64,000 bases of DNA from Choanephora cucurbitarum (taxonomy: Eukaryota > Mucoromycota > Mucoromycetes > Mucorales > Choanephoraceae): assembly GCA_025331435.1 (NCBI GenBank), contig JAIWNI010000013.1, positions 248,001 through 312,000 of the forward strand, written 5' to 3'. Shown one piece after another: positions 34,713 to 47,125 of this stretch (position 1 is the first letter of the stretch; every line of letters begins with the position of its first letter). The notes under the pieces are model-generated. The model had not been told where the DNA came from. It made no database searches and saw only the letters and a list, made by a program, of their open reading frames with translations. Made by a program: the position numbers and the translations under genes.

Positions 34713-36119
34713 CTAAATGCCTAAAATGTGCTTGAAAGAATTAACAGTAGCTTCATCAGCACTATGCTTCTGCGCATCATCACTCAATTTGATTACACGT
34801 TTGCCATTACATTCCCTCAGTTTGATCACAATGTTCATGGCTTTGCTCTTTGTGCTAGGATCGCTGATCTTTTGGAAATCGTTTGTGAAGGAGGTACCAA
34901 TACCAAAACTGGCTTTGATGCCTGCTTTAGTAGCATGGTCGTGCAGCTCAATTGCTCTCTCTACATTCAATGAATCGGAAAAGACAATCAATTTGGTGCT
35001 GGGATCAATACCAAGTGATTTGTAATGAGCCACAAACTTGTCAATAAACACAGAAGCGTCTCCAGAATCTTGACGAATACCCGTATAGGCTGTAGCTAAT
35101 CGATGGTCGAAATCTCTCAAGAAGACATCTGTCGTAAATGTATCGGTCAATGCTACACCAAGAGCACCCTGATAGACCTTGTGCCAGATTTCTAATGTTT
35201 CACGATTGGCATGTTCAACACCTTCTAATGCAGAAACAGCCATAAAGAATTCATGGGCTTTTTTTTTTGTATGTAAGTCATCCATCATCATCATACTAAA
35301 ATAAAGTAACTTACCACAAGTACCTACAGCAGGTACATTGTATTTCATAGCCAAATAGACATTACTTGTACCAGAAACACTACCTTTGGGTGCCACACCT
35401 GATTCCTCACATTTCTTTTGATATTCCTTATGAGTTCTATTGATTGCATCCATCACTAAATCATGTGTCTTGAAGTCTCTTCTACGACGAGTACCAAACT
35501 CAGAAAATACACAACCATATTCTAAAAGGGCTCTTGTCTTTTGAGCAGCCTTCTCTACCTGGCCTTCGTAGTTCCAATCACGGTCTGTAAAGCGGAAGTA
35601 AGCTTCAGAAACCAAAGCCAACAAAGGCACTTCGTACAGAATGGTTTCATGCCATGTGCCTGTCACTTCTAAGTTGAAATCGCGCGTGCTATCATTGTAT
35701 TGAATCTTGACTTGTTCCTTGGGATTGTATTGAAATTGTGTAAGAAACTCAATGTATTCTTGTGTCATGTAAGGTAAACTGGACAGATAATCGCGTTCGG
35801 TATCAGTCAATCTAAGCAAAGACATGTCTACAAAAATAATTGATTGTATCACCCTTTAAACAAACTTTATTCTAGCCCTGTCAAATTTTTCTTTTTTTTT
35901 TTTGCTTCCTTCCTCTCCTTTCTTACCTTCAACTTGCTTCTTGAGCCATGCCACTGAATCCGAGTTGAGTGTCAAAGCCTTTTCACGGTTAGTGAATTGG
36001 TATACAACTGGAATATCTTTCTTATAGTGCTGGATAACAGCTTGTTGCATAGTGAATTTGTACAAGTCATTGTCTAGAATTGACTTGAATACTTCATGTT
36101 GAGTATCTGCTTGGGTCAT
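34713..36119 (-). CDS. NPT1: Nicotinate phosphoribosyltransferase
   Basis: Exons 35927-36119, 35315-35827, 34713-35257; 416 residues. The enzyme makes nicotinate mononucleotide from nicotinate and PRPP in NAD+ salvage. Landmarks are SILDNDLYKFTMQQAV near the N-terminus, YQFTNREKAL, EFGTRRRRDF, the joined VPAVGTCAHEFFMAVSALEG, LTDTFTTDVFLRDFD and GIRQDSGDASVFID, all typical of eukaryotic/gamma-proteobacterial PncB-type enzymes. The 57-nt intron at 35258-35314 ends in a polyA-AG acceptor and is itself in frame and stop-free, so a retained form would gain 19 residues inside the GTC-AHEF junction. Confidence 0.95.
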
Positions 36120-37215
36120 GTTTGAAGGGAGGTTGTTGTGAAGAGAAAGAAAAAGGGAAAAGAAAGAAAAGAAAAAAGATTTAACAGATAACCCAAAAAA
36201 AAAGACGGAGTTAAAGAAGATCAGGATATATCATTGCTAATCCTCTTCTGTGACCTCTTTGAACAAGGAGTGCATTAGTTGTTTTTTATATTCGTATTTG
36301 GACTTATTGCATGCATTCTATACATTGTTCCCCTCATACCTAAAGAGGGCTTGTGATTTGGATTTTAGTCAATCAGAGAGTCATTTTGACGCAATAATAC
36401 ATCAATAAGGTACTTGGGCTGTATACCTGATATAATATGGGCTTTCACCAAGAAGAACAATTGTAATGAGCATTATTTGAAAAGCCTTTTGTTTTTCCTT
36501 CTAAGTATAACTATATCTTTCTTTTCATCAAACACATAAAAGGCTACAAAGAAAAGGTAAATTTTGACCGAACTCTTTTTGCTATTTTGTTTTTACATAC
36601 GCACTAAATGCATTGATAAGAGATTTGAGCTTAAAATAAAAACACTTGATTGGCAACACTGCTCTGACAAGCTCAGTGGCACTTTAAGCAATGCTTACTA
36701 TTTCAGTCTTATTTGGCAAGAAAAAGAACACGCTTGTTTCGTTTATTCTCGATTCAATCATTTCTATACCCTTGCTCATTCGTTTTTATTGTAAGAAAGA
36801 GTTGCCCTATTTGGAGACGCTTAAAATAAGTGTATGTGAGACGAAAATGTCCTTTTTGGATCATCATACCATCATTTTACAAGTTAGAAAAAGGAAACAA
36901 TTAAACTATTGATTGTCTGAAGACCAGCTGAAGTTAACATGTCTTTTATTCGTTCATTGGCTTTTAAACCAAATGCTAAGCCAGAACAAGGGTTAGAACA
37001 GACAAAAGGTGTGCTCTATTCTTTATTTGGGATCAAACAGAATCTGGTCACAGTTCGTGTTTTGGGAATTTTTCTAGAGTTTGAGCGGTCTTTTAAACTG
37101 TAGAGTATTACAGGCTGAATTTGTGTCTCGGAGGAAAGAGAGTGCGAGGTATTTAATCGGGCCTAAAGAAGACTATCCATCCTTTCTCTTACAACACTTA
37201 CATCCATCCACAAAG
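36120..37215. other. Divergent region NPT1/TCTP
   Basis: Contains the 5' leaders of NPT1 and TCTP. A plus-strand frame running into the TCTP ATG without a stop (from 37081) is discussed as a finding. The ATG at 36940 (MSFIRSLAFKPNAKPEQ) starts a further short frame. No independent gene is supported. Confidence 0.4.
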
Positions 37216-37862
37216 ATGCTCTTGTACGAAGATATCCTCACTGGTAAATCATCATACTTCAGCATAGCTTATAGAAAGTTTATGTCGATACTAACTCCAT
37301 TCCTCTTCTTTCTATTTTACTACCAAAATAGGTGACGAATTGTTCTCTGATGCTTTCGTAAGTGGCTCATGATGAAATTGATAAGAAGACGAAATGCTAA
37401 CAATAAAATTCACAATAGCCCCTCAAGCTCGTTGACGATGTCGCTTACGAAGTTGACTGTAAGATGATCACCATCTCTGAAGGTAACATCGATATCGGTG
37501 CCAACCCTTCTGCTGAAGGTGAAGATGATGAAGGTGTTGACTCTACCTCTGAAACCGTCAACAACGTTGTCCACTCTCACCGTCTCGTTCAAACCTCTTT
37601 CGATAAGAAGTCCTACATGGTTTACATCAAGGGTTACATGAAGGCTGTCAAGGCCAAGCTCCCTGAAGAACGTGTCCCCACTTTCGAAAAGAACGTTGCT
37701 GCCCTCGTCAAGAAGATTTTGGGTAACTTCAAGGATTACGAATTCTACACTGGTGAATCTATGGATCCCGATGGTATGGTTGCTTTGTTGAACTACCGTG
37801 AAGATGGTGTCACTCCCTTCTTCACTTTCTTCAAGGATGGTGTTAAGGAAGTCAAGCTCTAA
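37216..37862 (+). CDS. TMA19: Translationally controlled tumour protein (TCTP/Tma19)
   Basis: Exons 37216-37243, 37332-37357 and 37419-37862; 165 residues. It starts MLLYEDILTGDELFSDAF, a signature of TCTP, and continues VDDVAYEVDCKMI, an acidic loop, the HRLVQTSFDKKSYMVYIKGY block and YREDGVTPFFTFFKDGVKE at the end, as in the family. TCTP is an abundant, ribosome-associated stress and growth protein. Codons in exon 3 are strongly biased to C-ending forms (AAC, GTC, ATC, CTC), unlike neighbours, which fits very high expression. Confidence 0.97.
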
Positions 37863-38178
37863 ATAAACAATTGCTTTTAAAGCTTTTCTTTTTTTAAAAT
37901 AATCTATATGTGTATTTGTTTGTTTTTGTTGTGTGTGTCTAAGCGAAATAGAGAAATTCAATTGCTTTTTAGGATAAGAAAGGGAGTGTGTGTCTCCTTT
38001 TATTGTTTTCTACTTCTTTGTTTTATAGACAATAAGCACTTGATTTTTTAATATTACAGGGCAGGAGTGAATCTGATTGGATGTCCTTTCAGGCCTTACC
38101 AATCAACCGTTTTTTTATTTTTCAATCGTGTAATACAGCGGCTTTTTTTTTTTCTTCTTCTGCTAACATTATTTTATT
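37863..38178. other. TCTP 3' flank and promoter of the BRCT gene
   Basis: 316 bp with T-rich runs (38140-38158) immediately before the BRCT protein ATG and a GTGTGT tract near 37928. No gene. Confidence 0.5.
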
Positions 38179-39519
38179 ATGGTCTTACCTACTTCTAGTT
38201 CAAGTTCTCGTCTTTCTAGCTTTCGAAAGACAGCACCCACTAAAACAAAGCAAACTGGCATTAGCGATTATCTAAAGAAACACACTTCCTTTCTACCTCA
38301 TCATATACGAACACCATCTCATTCAACAGCCACAACCACAACCACGACTAGCAGTACACCATCACAGAAAAAGAGTGTGCCAGATTCTGCAAGGAGTACA
38401 GTTCAGTCCAATAAGATCTTGGATGGTGTCGTTGCTTGTCTAGACGTGAGGTATTCAGAGTGTATATAAGTGTGTATGGTTAGATATTGATCGTCTGATT
38501 AGAACAGAGGATGGCGACGATGTTTCTCAGAACTTTGAAAGGTCATTACAATCTATGGGTGCCAAAGTAAGTCATTTAAAAAAAAATTTTTTTTGAACTT
38601 GCATGTTAATGTCTCTTTTGTTCATTAGACAAGACGTACATTTAGTGGTAGGTTATATAAGCAACTAACTTTTGTTCTTTCCATCTCACTTTTTTTTTCT
38701 TTAGATTCAGTTACTCATCTTATCTTCAAAAACGGATCTCCAGCTACATTGAAAAAGGCCATCAGCAAGAATGTCTTTATTATCAATTTATTATGGATTT
38801 CAAGGTGTAAGAGAGAAGGAAAGAGATTGCCTGAAAAAGATTTCATCATCGAGAAACCTCAAGGTCTTGTAATAGCAGGCAAGAAAAGACGCAAATCAAT
38901 GGAGCCAGGCAAAGTAAGAGCCCTGGGTGCTTTAGAGACATCATGTAAAGTCCAAAATAAGACGAGTCAAGCGTTGATAATTAATATGTTTATAGTATCC
39001 TCTTCAAGTGAATCAGGAAATGAAGATAATCTGATAGAAGAATCATACAGTGGCTTCATTGAACCAAGAAGACGTACGATTGCAACTACCAATTGGATCC
39101 CCCGAGAATCCAGCGAGAGTATGATCAGGAAGAGACATATTGCAGAAGCAGAGCAAGAGGATGAATCTACAACAACCAATGATCGGCCACGGCTATCGCT
39201 CCCCTTATCAGTAGAATCGATTGCCAGTCGACATACCAATAAGAAACAGAAAGCTTCTGCCCTCAACACAATTCCAGTGATAGCGCCGTCTAAAGAGATG
39301 AAGGAGCAGATCAAGGCACGTTTCTCTATAGGAAAAAGCACCAGTCAATCAACCGAAGAAGAAGCTACACGCTTAATGGCAAAATCATCCTCTTCTTCAT
39401 CTCTTATTGGTCAGAGCCAAACAAACGATACCAGTCTTAGTAGTCATAACAACACCAACACAATCATTAAGCGAAAAAGAAAGTTAACAGGCCTTTTTCG
39501 CCCAAATAAAATAGAATAG
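38179..39519 (+). CDS. Single BRCT-domain protein, microcephalin-like
   Basis: Exons 38179-38450, 38503-38566, 38629-38647, 38705-39519; 389 residues. A Ser/Thr-rich N-terminus leads to one BRCT domain: LDGVVACLDVRTEDGDDVS, MGAKTRRTFSDSVTHLIFK, AISKNVFIINLLWISRCKREG with the conserved Trp and the closing RLPEKDFII. The order resembles the first BRCT of microcephalin (MCPH1). The remainder is disordered and basic. BRCT domains bind phospho-Ser peptides in damage signalling; a role here is inferred. The 19-nt exon 3 carries the core TRRTFS strand and is essential. Confidence 0.85.
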
Positions 39520-39917
39520 GTAGTTCACTCTTTATCAGTTACTCTTCTTTGTCTTTTTTTTTTTATTACTCTAATGGATAAGAAGATCTTGTTCTTTTTT
39601 GATCAAAATCGCTGATTGCTTGATTTCTGTATACAGCACTATATATATTATCTAAAAAACAAAGATGAATCTAAACAAGTATAGTGTAGAGAAAGTCCCA
39701 AATGACGAAACCCAACAACAAAAACCGAAACTCCATCCTCATCTTTATATTTTATTGGTGTAATTCTGCATGAATTTCACTCAAGTGTAACCTGACACAG
39801 TTAGTTTGTATTTTACAGTGTTTCTCGGTTTCTTAAATCAAGAAGTCTATAAAAGATGCCCTCCCTATTCTACTCATCTATTTCTTTTCTTCATTCTCTG
39901 AATTACTTACATTTATC
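39520..39917. other. Intergenic, promoter of the 94-aa gene
   Basis: About 400 bp, AT-rich, with a TATA-like TATAAAAG at 39846. No gene. Confidence 0.5.
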
Positions 39918-40202
39918 ATGCCTGGACCTGTTACATTTTTCTCTTTGGGTGCCGCTGGTGCCACTGCCTACTATGTTAACCGAAGAAACTCAATGACTTC
40001 CGATGTAGATAACAGCAACATGACACCCCACAAATATGCTAGAAGACGTTCAAGCACTGTCATACCTGATCATGACTGGCCATCTCATAAACAAGCTGAA
40101 TACCTTTGGCGTCGTGACAATGGTGTTAGTTTTAGTCACAACTCAGCACCTAAATATCCCCAAGGATTCCAATCCAAGGACCTTCAACAAACTTCCAAGT
40201 AA
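39918..40202 (+). CDS. Small hypothetical protein with N-terminal anchor-like helix
   Basis: A 94-codon single exon beginning MPGPVTFFSLGAAGATAYYV, which could be a short membrane anchor or mitochondrial presequence, followed by a basic RRNS/YARRRSST region and HDWPSHKQAEYLWRRDNG. A TATAAAAG box lies about 70 bp upstream and a good stop-then-AT-rich tail follows. No family recognised; I believe it is a real lineage-type gene. Confidence 0.6.
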   Translation: MPGPVTFFSLGAAGATAYYVNRRNSMTSDVDNSNMTPHKYARRRSSTVIPDHDWPSHKQAEYLWRRDNGVSFSHNSAPKYPQGFQSKDLQQTSK

Positions 40203-40296
40203 AACCGTTTTCTTTTTCTCATGATTATTTGTTTATTGCCTATTTATTCAAACTATTTAAAATAAAGATAAGCTTTCTTTTATTTTTTCTCACAAG

Positions 40297-40314
40297 TGTG
40301 TGTGTGTGTGTGTA
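40297..40314 (+). repeat. (TG)n microsatellite
   Basis: About eight TG units followed by AGG TGTG, between two convergent 3' ends. Confidence 0.85.
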
Positions 40315-40369
40315 GGTGTGTGAAATGATATTAAGAGAGAAAAGGAATATACAGTAATGAGAAGGTAAG

Positions 40370-43266
40370 TTATCTTTGATAAGAAAAGGATTTATTTGAG
40401 CTCAATGTATGTGGTGTTTGAGTTCTACGAAAATTGTCAATTACAATATCACCTTCAGAACGATCTGTAGGCTCTATTTTTATCTGATCCAATTCTATCA
40501 GTCGAGGACACTTGTGCATAAACAAAGCTCGATACACTTGTCTTCGTGTCCTCCAATGATCAGATAGATTTTCATAAAACATCAAGTCTTTGAGGACCCA
40601 TCCTTCATCTTGCACCAGAGCAACATAGGGAGATACTATTTCTTGATTATGCTGTTGCAAAATATGTGTTGTATTTAATGGAGGATAGATGTTGCTGGAC
40701 ATTGGATTTTGTCTATTGATAATCTATAGTCAGATTTCTCCTGCACTACACAAAATGCATATCTAATTATACCTTAAATCCAAGTAATGCAATTGCCTCA
40801 TGCATTGCACTACTCGAATTACTTCGTTTAGGCTGATCAAACGATTCTGAATCAACATGAGCCTCTTCAAATATCGAAGCTTACGCAAAGGCCAGATATT
40901 CTCTAAGCGATTCAAGCTTAGATTTAAAGTAGTAAGATTAGGTACATATTTGCTAAAATCAGAAGGTAGCTGTTCAAGTCCTGCCGAGCAGAGTTCGAGA
41001 TATTGCAAAGAGTAAAAGTCAACTAGATGATTTAGGTTGGGAGAAGGGTTGCCAGAGAGATAAAGTTTTTGTGAAGCTCGTAAGCATTGGAGGTTGAACT
41101 CGCTAATAGGGAAGGAAGATAAGAGATCAATAGAGTACATGTATAGCCTACAACTTACATTGCCTCTCTCCCTTGATCTCGTATAGAAAAGGAGCCCAGC
41201 GGAGTAACACTTGACATACCAATTATGCGCTGGATTTGATTATCGTCAAGGTAGAGTACGCGAAGGTCTGGGAATAGGGACATATCAAATGACTTTAGCC
41301 TATTGAAACATAACTGAAGTCTGCATAAGCGTTTCATCGGCTTAGTTAACTGCACATATTGTATATCGTTATGGTCTATTTATATACATGAATGAATTGT
41401 TGTCATATAGATATGAAAAGATGCACGTTACCTGCATTCAATTCCCGTAACTGCTTCAAGTTTTCAACAGCACTAAGGTATTCAATTCGATTAAAAGAGA
41501 CGTCTAAACTTTCCAGCTGGTTGTTTCTATGAAATGGAGAAATTAAATTGTTGCTTTACCAAGACGCTGTATGGACTTACTCGATCACTGCTTCAAAGTT
41601 AATTAGGCGTCTAAGACAGTTGGCCTTTAAAGATAAGCTAAGAAGTCCAGATAAATTTTGAAATGATTTGCATGATGTGATAACATTATGACTAGCATCT
41701 AATTTGCGTAATGATTTCAGACGAGACATATCTTCAAAAGCTGTAATTGAATTGTTAGATACATCCAAGTGCTGCAATCTATCAAGTTCATAAATATCAA
41801 CATCGGAAAGCCTACAGTATAAAAGAAAACTGATTAAATGATAGATCTTTTCTTTCTAAAGGAAATTGCTATAATTACTTGTTATGAGAAGCATGTAAAT
41901 AAATCAGCGAAGAAGGCAGACCAGATATTGTTTTCAATTGATTATGCGATCTAAAGTGTCATGATAGTAGTAGAAAAAGTAAATGAAACTTGATAAGGAA
42001 ATGTCTAATTTTCATTGTACTATACATTTGAAGCGTCTCAAGGTAAGGAAAGTGCTTGTCTAAATTACAAATGCTGATCAAGTTTTGTCGACTCAGGTTA
42101 AGTTTTGTCAGTTGATACCATTCGGAGGCAACGGGACAGATACGTTCCAACTCATAAAGAAGTGTGGCTAATCCATGCTCATTGTCATCAACAGGGTCGC
42201 TTTGGAGGAACTCATTATCTATTGTAGGTGCAAAAGCAAAACATTCAGCCAAGCTTCTCCTTATAACAGAAGGGTCTGCTTCTTCAGTTTGTTCGTCCTC
42301 GTCTGAGTTATCTAGAGGTGGAATGTCGAAAGAAAATGGCTGATGAAGAGTGAGAAAGGGAGGCTTTGTGGGCGAAAAGGCATAGGGAGACAAAGAGTTG
42401 ATAGATAGTTGAGGTGTACGTTTTTTCAATGGCTTGATTGTTCGATTGTTCATGATAGAGTCCTCTTTTTTCCCGTTTTCAATTGAAGAAGATGGAGGAT
42501 GGACATTGACTTGTTCTTGTAAACGCTCAAAGTTTTCCTTGATTGCCTTCTCTTTATTGGGGGTGTAGAGATAGGTGGGGTTTGCTTGGGTAAAATTGAA
42601 GGGTGGTATGACCGTCTCAGACTGTTCTTGGTCATCCGAGTTGGGAGTAGCTGAAGCAGGTATCATGAAAGGTACGGAGGATCCAGTTGTTGTGTTCTTC
42701 CAAAAAGTAGTTCGATCGACTTCTGATTCTCTTGTGTCTTCAGTAGAAACAACAGGAGTGGCTGGATTGACAAAGTGAGTGAAAAGAAAATCAAAATGTG
42801 CTTTTTCATGATCTACTGGATATATATCATAATGGTTGCCTGATTCATTGTTATGGTCCATTGTGTCGTCATCATTTGCTTGTGTGTCCTCTATTGTGAT
42901 AGAATGATCTGTCTCTTTATCTGGCTCTGAATAAACTTGTTCTTGCACTTCATCCATTGTTTCGTCTTCCTGTTCTTTTCTCGCAAGATCTGTTTCGTGC
43001 ATTTTTATGCCTAGCTCTTCAATGTCTGCATCTTGGTATATATCTTGGTCGTAAAAAGATTCATTGTCGGGTATAGGACTTTGACAGAACAAGTCTTCTG
43101 TGTCTTCATGAGGGATTAATAGTGGCGAAATTGGGTTATCAAGATCATACCCATTTGGTGTAGAATTAAATCGTGAAAAATCCAAAGAGGGTCTTGAGTT
43201 TTCTTTGTTCTTTTGTTGAGAAAGCTGAGAACTCGACGAATCTACTAAATCCCAGTCTTCCTCCAT
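40370..43266 (-). CDS. LRR scaffold, Cdc11/Nud1-like
   Basis: Exons 42026-43266, 41879-41950, 41581-41811, 41427-41526, 41159-41349, 40773-41102, 40370-40712; 835 residues. The first ~380 residues are acidic and disordered. The rest is SDS22-type leucine-rich repeats (LTKLNLSRQNL, LDVSNNSITAFEDMSRLKSL, LLSLSLKANCLRRL, LRVLYLDDNQI, LTTLNLSLNRLENI, LHYLDLRQNP) closed by a capping region (RRQVYRALFMHKCPRLIELDQ). This architecture fits Cdc11/Nud1, spindle-pole-body scaffolds of the septation/mitotic-exit pathway. The end of exon 4 is uncertain: a GTGCAT donor restores phase, GTAACG five bases earlier would not. Confidence 0.8.
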
Positions 43267-43850
43267 CTATAGTCTATCTTTTGATCAATCGAAACAAAGC
43301 TGCTTTCTCGAAGGTTGAATTCAGGAACCAAAGCAAAAATAAGAATAAAATAAAGAAAAGGAAGAAAAAATGAAGGGACTCTAATTTTTTTTTAAATTGA
43401 TAGTAAACCTCCGTTGCGGTAGTGATATTTTTTTTTTTTAGTTACTCCGGTTGATTTAATTGATATACAAATGCATTGATACATTGGAATCATAAAATCA
43501 GTTTATTAGTGTTTAAAATATCACCACACCAAAACAATCTTTTGTTGGCGTCGAAGAAAAAGTAAGAACACCCATCTCGTAATTTAACTGTTTCAAAATT
43601 AACGTACAGATACAAGGGAGGACTTGATCAATTGGAGTTGATCTTTACTGCAAACAAACAGATATCAAAATGAATCTATTCTCTCTATCTCTCTAATCTT
43701 GTTTGACGTTCTCAATTAAAAAAAAAAAGATAAAGACTAAAGTATGTTACATGTAAACAAGCATATAGACAGATTTGTAAACAATTAAAGAAGAAGAAGA
43801 AGGGGGAATAGGTTTATAAGTACAAAACAGCCTACCTATTTTTTAAAGGA
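43267..43850. other. Intergenic, 583 bp
   Basis: Poly-A and poly-T tracts and a stretch of mixed 3' flank of the Zn2Cys6 gene. No gene seen. Confidence 0.5.
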
Positions 43851-46355
43851 TCACTCATTCATACATGACGAATGAGAAGGCCCAGAAGCAAAGTCATTTG
43901 GTATAGGTGAAGCCGTAAGATAATCATCGTCCCCAAGCATTTCTTCAGACGAACAATTGGACTGAAGTAAGAAAATGCTCCAACCACTATCAGCATTGGA
44001 ATTATCTAATAAGGCTTCATTGATCATGTTTTGATAGGCTATCTCATTTTCGCCAATTTGATATGTCTCTAAAAAACTCATAAAGGACTTCTCAAGATGA
44101 CTTTCTTCAAACGAATTTCGAGTGGGTGTAGCTTGGTATAGACGCAACATCAGTACTAAATAGGCGCGACTAAGATAGACTAGCGCTGAAGATCTTCCGT
44201 ACTGTGAAACGTTGGACTAAAAAAAAAAAGATTTAACAATAAAAAAAAAAAAGAATGATGACTTACACTAAAAATATGTTTGGCACTCATGAAATGGTAT
44301 AAATAAGGTCTAAAGAAACAATCAAACCCTTCTTCAGATTGTCTAGAACATCGAAACCAGGCTTCAAACAATTGTATAATAGCAGTAGCCGCCTGTGATG
44401 TATGAAGAATAGCCTCTTCTTCTGATTCTGTCAGAAGTTGATCAATGGAGTGCGCTGCAGCTGGTAACAATCCTCTGTAGATACTTATCCAGCATTGGCA
44501 ATAATCCAACAGAACACAGAAATAGGTACGTCTAACCCAAATGGATGCACCATTCAGAAAGCTGATCTGATGAATACATCCAAACTGAGAAGCCTTAGGT
44601 AGTTTTTGATAAAACTGCCATAACTTCCCTTTGAATTCATCAACAAGAAAACGAGGCTTTAATCTGGATGATTCCTCTGAGATGGCAGCTGCTATCTTTC
44701 GAATTTCGATAAGACTGACAGCAAAGTTAGTCTGATCAATCTCAAACTGACTAAAACTTGGTAAAGGCGTAGGGAGCTCGATTGATATCTGGTTTAACTT
44801 GATAGCCGAAAATTGGTCGTGGAATAGATGTGGAACCTATTTGTTTGATTTGAATGAGTGGGATGAGAATCAGAGTATTTTGTGTGTGTAGCGTACCATA
44901 CTATCATAAAACCAAACTGTCCAAAATATTCTTTTTGCTTGCTCTCTTTTGTGTGCAGACTCACATGCTGTATAGCCTTCTGGTCTGTGAAGGTTAAGCA
45001 TGAAGCACATACGTATTGCAATACCAATCTGTACAAAGGCCCGTTTGACTCTGCCTAAATCCAAGTCATATGTAATCAAGAGTGTTCGCTGATGAATGTT
45101 AGACAAACTGGCTGGTTCATCGATGCCCAATAGATCATGAGAATGATTATAAAAACGGTTACCGAGCTCGCGAAAATTTTGTATCTGTGCAAGGTTGGGA
45201 TGATATATACATGCGTGTGGAACAGAATGCGAAAAGACCGAAGACAAGACTAATGGTTTTAGTTGTCCTTGTCGATAAAGATCTTCAAAACGCGAAGGAC
45301 TGACGAGGATTGGAAAACCGCATTTGTGATGTTGATAGATTAAGCGAGTCATTACATCTGTCTCAAGGTAGCGCTCATCATTGGTTCCAGCTGATTCTAA
45401 AGGATTTTTAAGGCCAGTGGATCTTGTGTATCGATTGAGGCTTTCAAAGAGAGTAAAGCTGTGTTCTTTACCACTGTTCGAGTTGTTCTCCACTAACGAA
45501 AGACGCTTTTTTGACATGTCCGTTTGATTCAAACTAAGCTTTATAATGCTTGGACTTGGCATGTTGAATTGGTGTGGTTGATGATAGACAGGGTTTCCTT
45601 TAAGATTGTAGATCGTTTCAACAGTTGTTCTCAATGCTTTGTTGAGATCTTGAAAGCTTGTGATTTTTGTGAGAATAGTCTTCATGCCATTTGCGTTTTC
45701 AATGACAGGCCAGCCTGTTTGAATAGCCCACTCATAGACACTAGGACCTTCCATCTCCTGTTTGTGATCGACTGTTGTAAGCGATAATTCATTGGAGGCA
45801 CTAGGTGTCACAAAAGTTTCTATGTGTGCCTGAGTTTGTAGCTGAGGCACTGTTGTTCGGTAATCTCGCTCAAGGTTCGTGACAAAAGAAGTGAGCCAAC
45901 TCACTTGATTCTCTAATTCATCTAATCGTTGGCGCATAGATACATTGTCCAGTTTGAGTGCATGATTGCTATATTGACAATGATATCGATCTTTGCATTG
46001 CCCACAAATAGGTTTTCCACGGTCGCAACCTACTCTTCTCTCTCGACATCTTTTATATATGTCAGTACAACGAAGCCGTTTTTTTTATTTTAGTGTGTTC
46101 TTACTTATCGCATGCATAACCAGCATGTTGTCTTTTCTTCTTTTTAGGCTGCTCATCCGTTTGTTGATGGTATTGTTGCTCAATTTCTTGATGTGTTTCA
46201 AACTGGAAATTGTTATTAGATGTTCCAATAGACTCATTTTTGTCTACCTCTTGTTGATTATCTGCATTTGTTGATTTGCTCTTACTGTCATGGGGATACT
46301 GGATATAAACGAATGGTCGTGACTGTTTTTGAACTGGGGTGTTGTCAACATACAT
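43851..46355 (-). CDS. Zn2Cys6 fungal transcription factor
   Basis: Exons 46105-46355, 44897-46049, 44267-44836, 43851-44216; 779 residues from MYVDNTPVQKQ. The zinc cluster is split by the first intron: KKKKRQHAGYACDK and then CRERRVGCDRGKPICGQC with its last Cys at HCQYS. A leucine-zipper-like coil follows (MRQRLDELENQVSWLTSFV). The middle homology region appears as FPILVSPSRFEDLY, LLGIDEPASLSNIHQRTLL, RAFVQIGIAIRMCFMLNLHRP and KRIFWTVWFYDSM, the typical PF04082 signatures. Target genes are unknown. An in-frame upstream Met at 46520 gives a Phe-rich, less likely N-terminus. Confidence 0.9.
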
Positions 46356-47125
46356 CGCGCAAGTCCCTCTTTTTTTTTTTCTTTTGGATTTAGAAAATGA
46401 AAGACAAAGAAAAAAGCTTAAAAAAAAATAAAGGGAAGAAACTTTATGTTGAACCATTTTCGCCTGGTAAATATGGCTCACTACAAAAAAGGAATTATTG
46501 GCCCAAGAGAAGAGTTGCACAAAGATATAATTGGCGGCTATAAAAAAAAATTTGGTTATCGGTCAATAAAAAAAAAATAGAGTTGTCGCAGGGCATGATT
46601 TGATTTTGTCTCTGTTTTTAGACTGTTGAAGGAAAAAGTTTATGTTCCCATGAAAGAGTGTTTGACCTTCATGGAGTCCTTATCTTTACGTTCTCACACA
46701 AGACATTCTCTATCTGATACATTCATCTATTGCAATAATACAGGGGGTGGGCTTATTTATAGTGCGCTTCAGACAATGCACATTGGCCATCCTGATAAAT
46801 GTCAGTATTGGCTATTGTTACCGACAGATTTTGCATAACATTATCGGGCTATAGAATTTAAGCCTGTACCATTGTTCATGTTTGAATGATTAAGCTGTAT
46901 ACTGGTTATGTGAGCATAAACAACTACCGACAACATGACTACAAAGAAAAACAATAAGTTCAAGCAACACTTGTAGAATAAGAAATAAAGCCTTCACTCT
47001 ACTGTACTCCTTTTACTCCTCTCCTTTTATTTTTGGAGGAACCCTTCTCCTCTACCCTGATTTTTATCTGGAATTAAATAGACTTTGTTTTTCTCTGTTC
47101 TTTTCCTCTTTTCAATATCGTTATC
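46356..47125. other. Divergent region Zn2Cys6 / AAGAB
   Basis: 770 bp with polyA runs at 46548-46578. A short plus frame at 46626-46838 lacks protein-like composition and is not called. Confidence 0.45.

Noticed and set aside
34717..35025. Plus-strand frames over NPT1
   Set aside because: Antisense shadows of a clearly conserved enzyme.
46626..46838. Open frame of 70 codons between the Zn2Cys6 and AAGAB genes
   Set aside because: No protein-like composition or motif and it lies in a promoter region.
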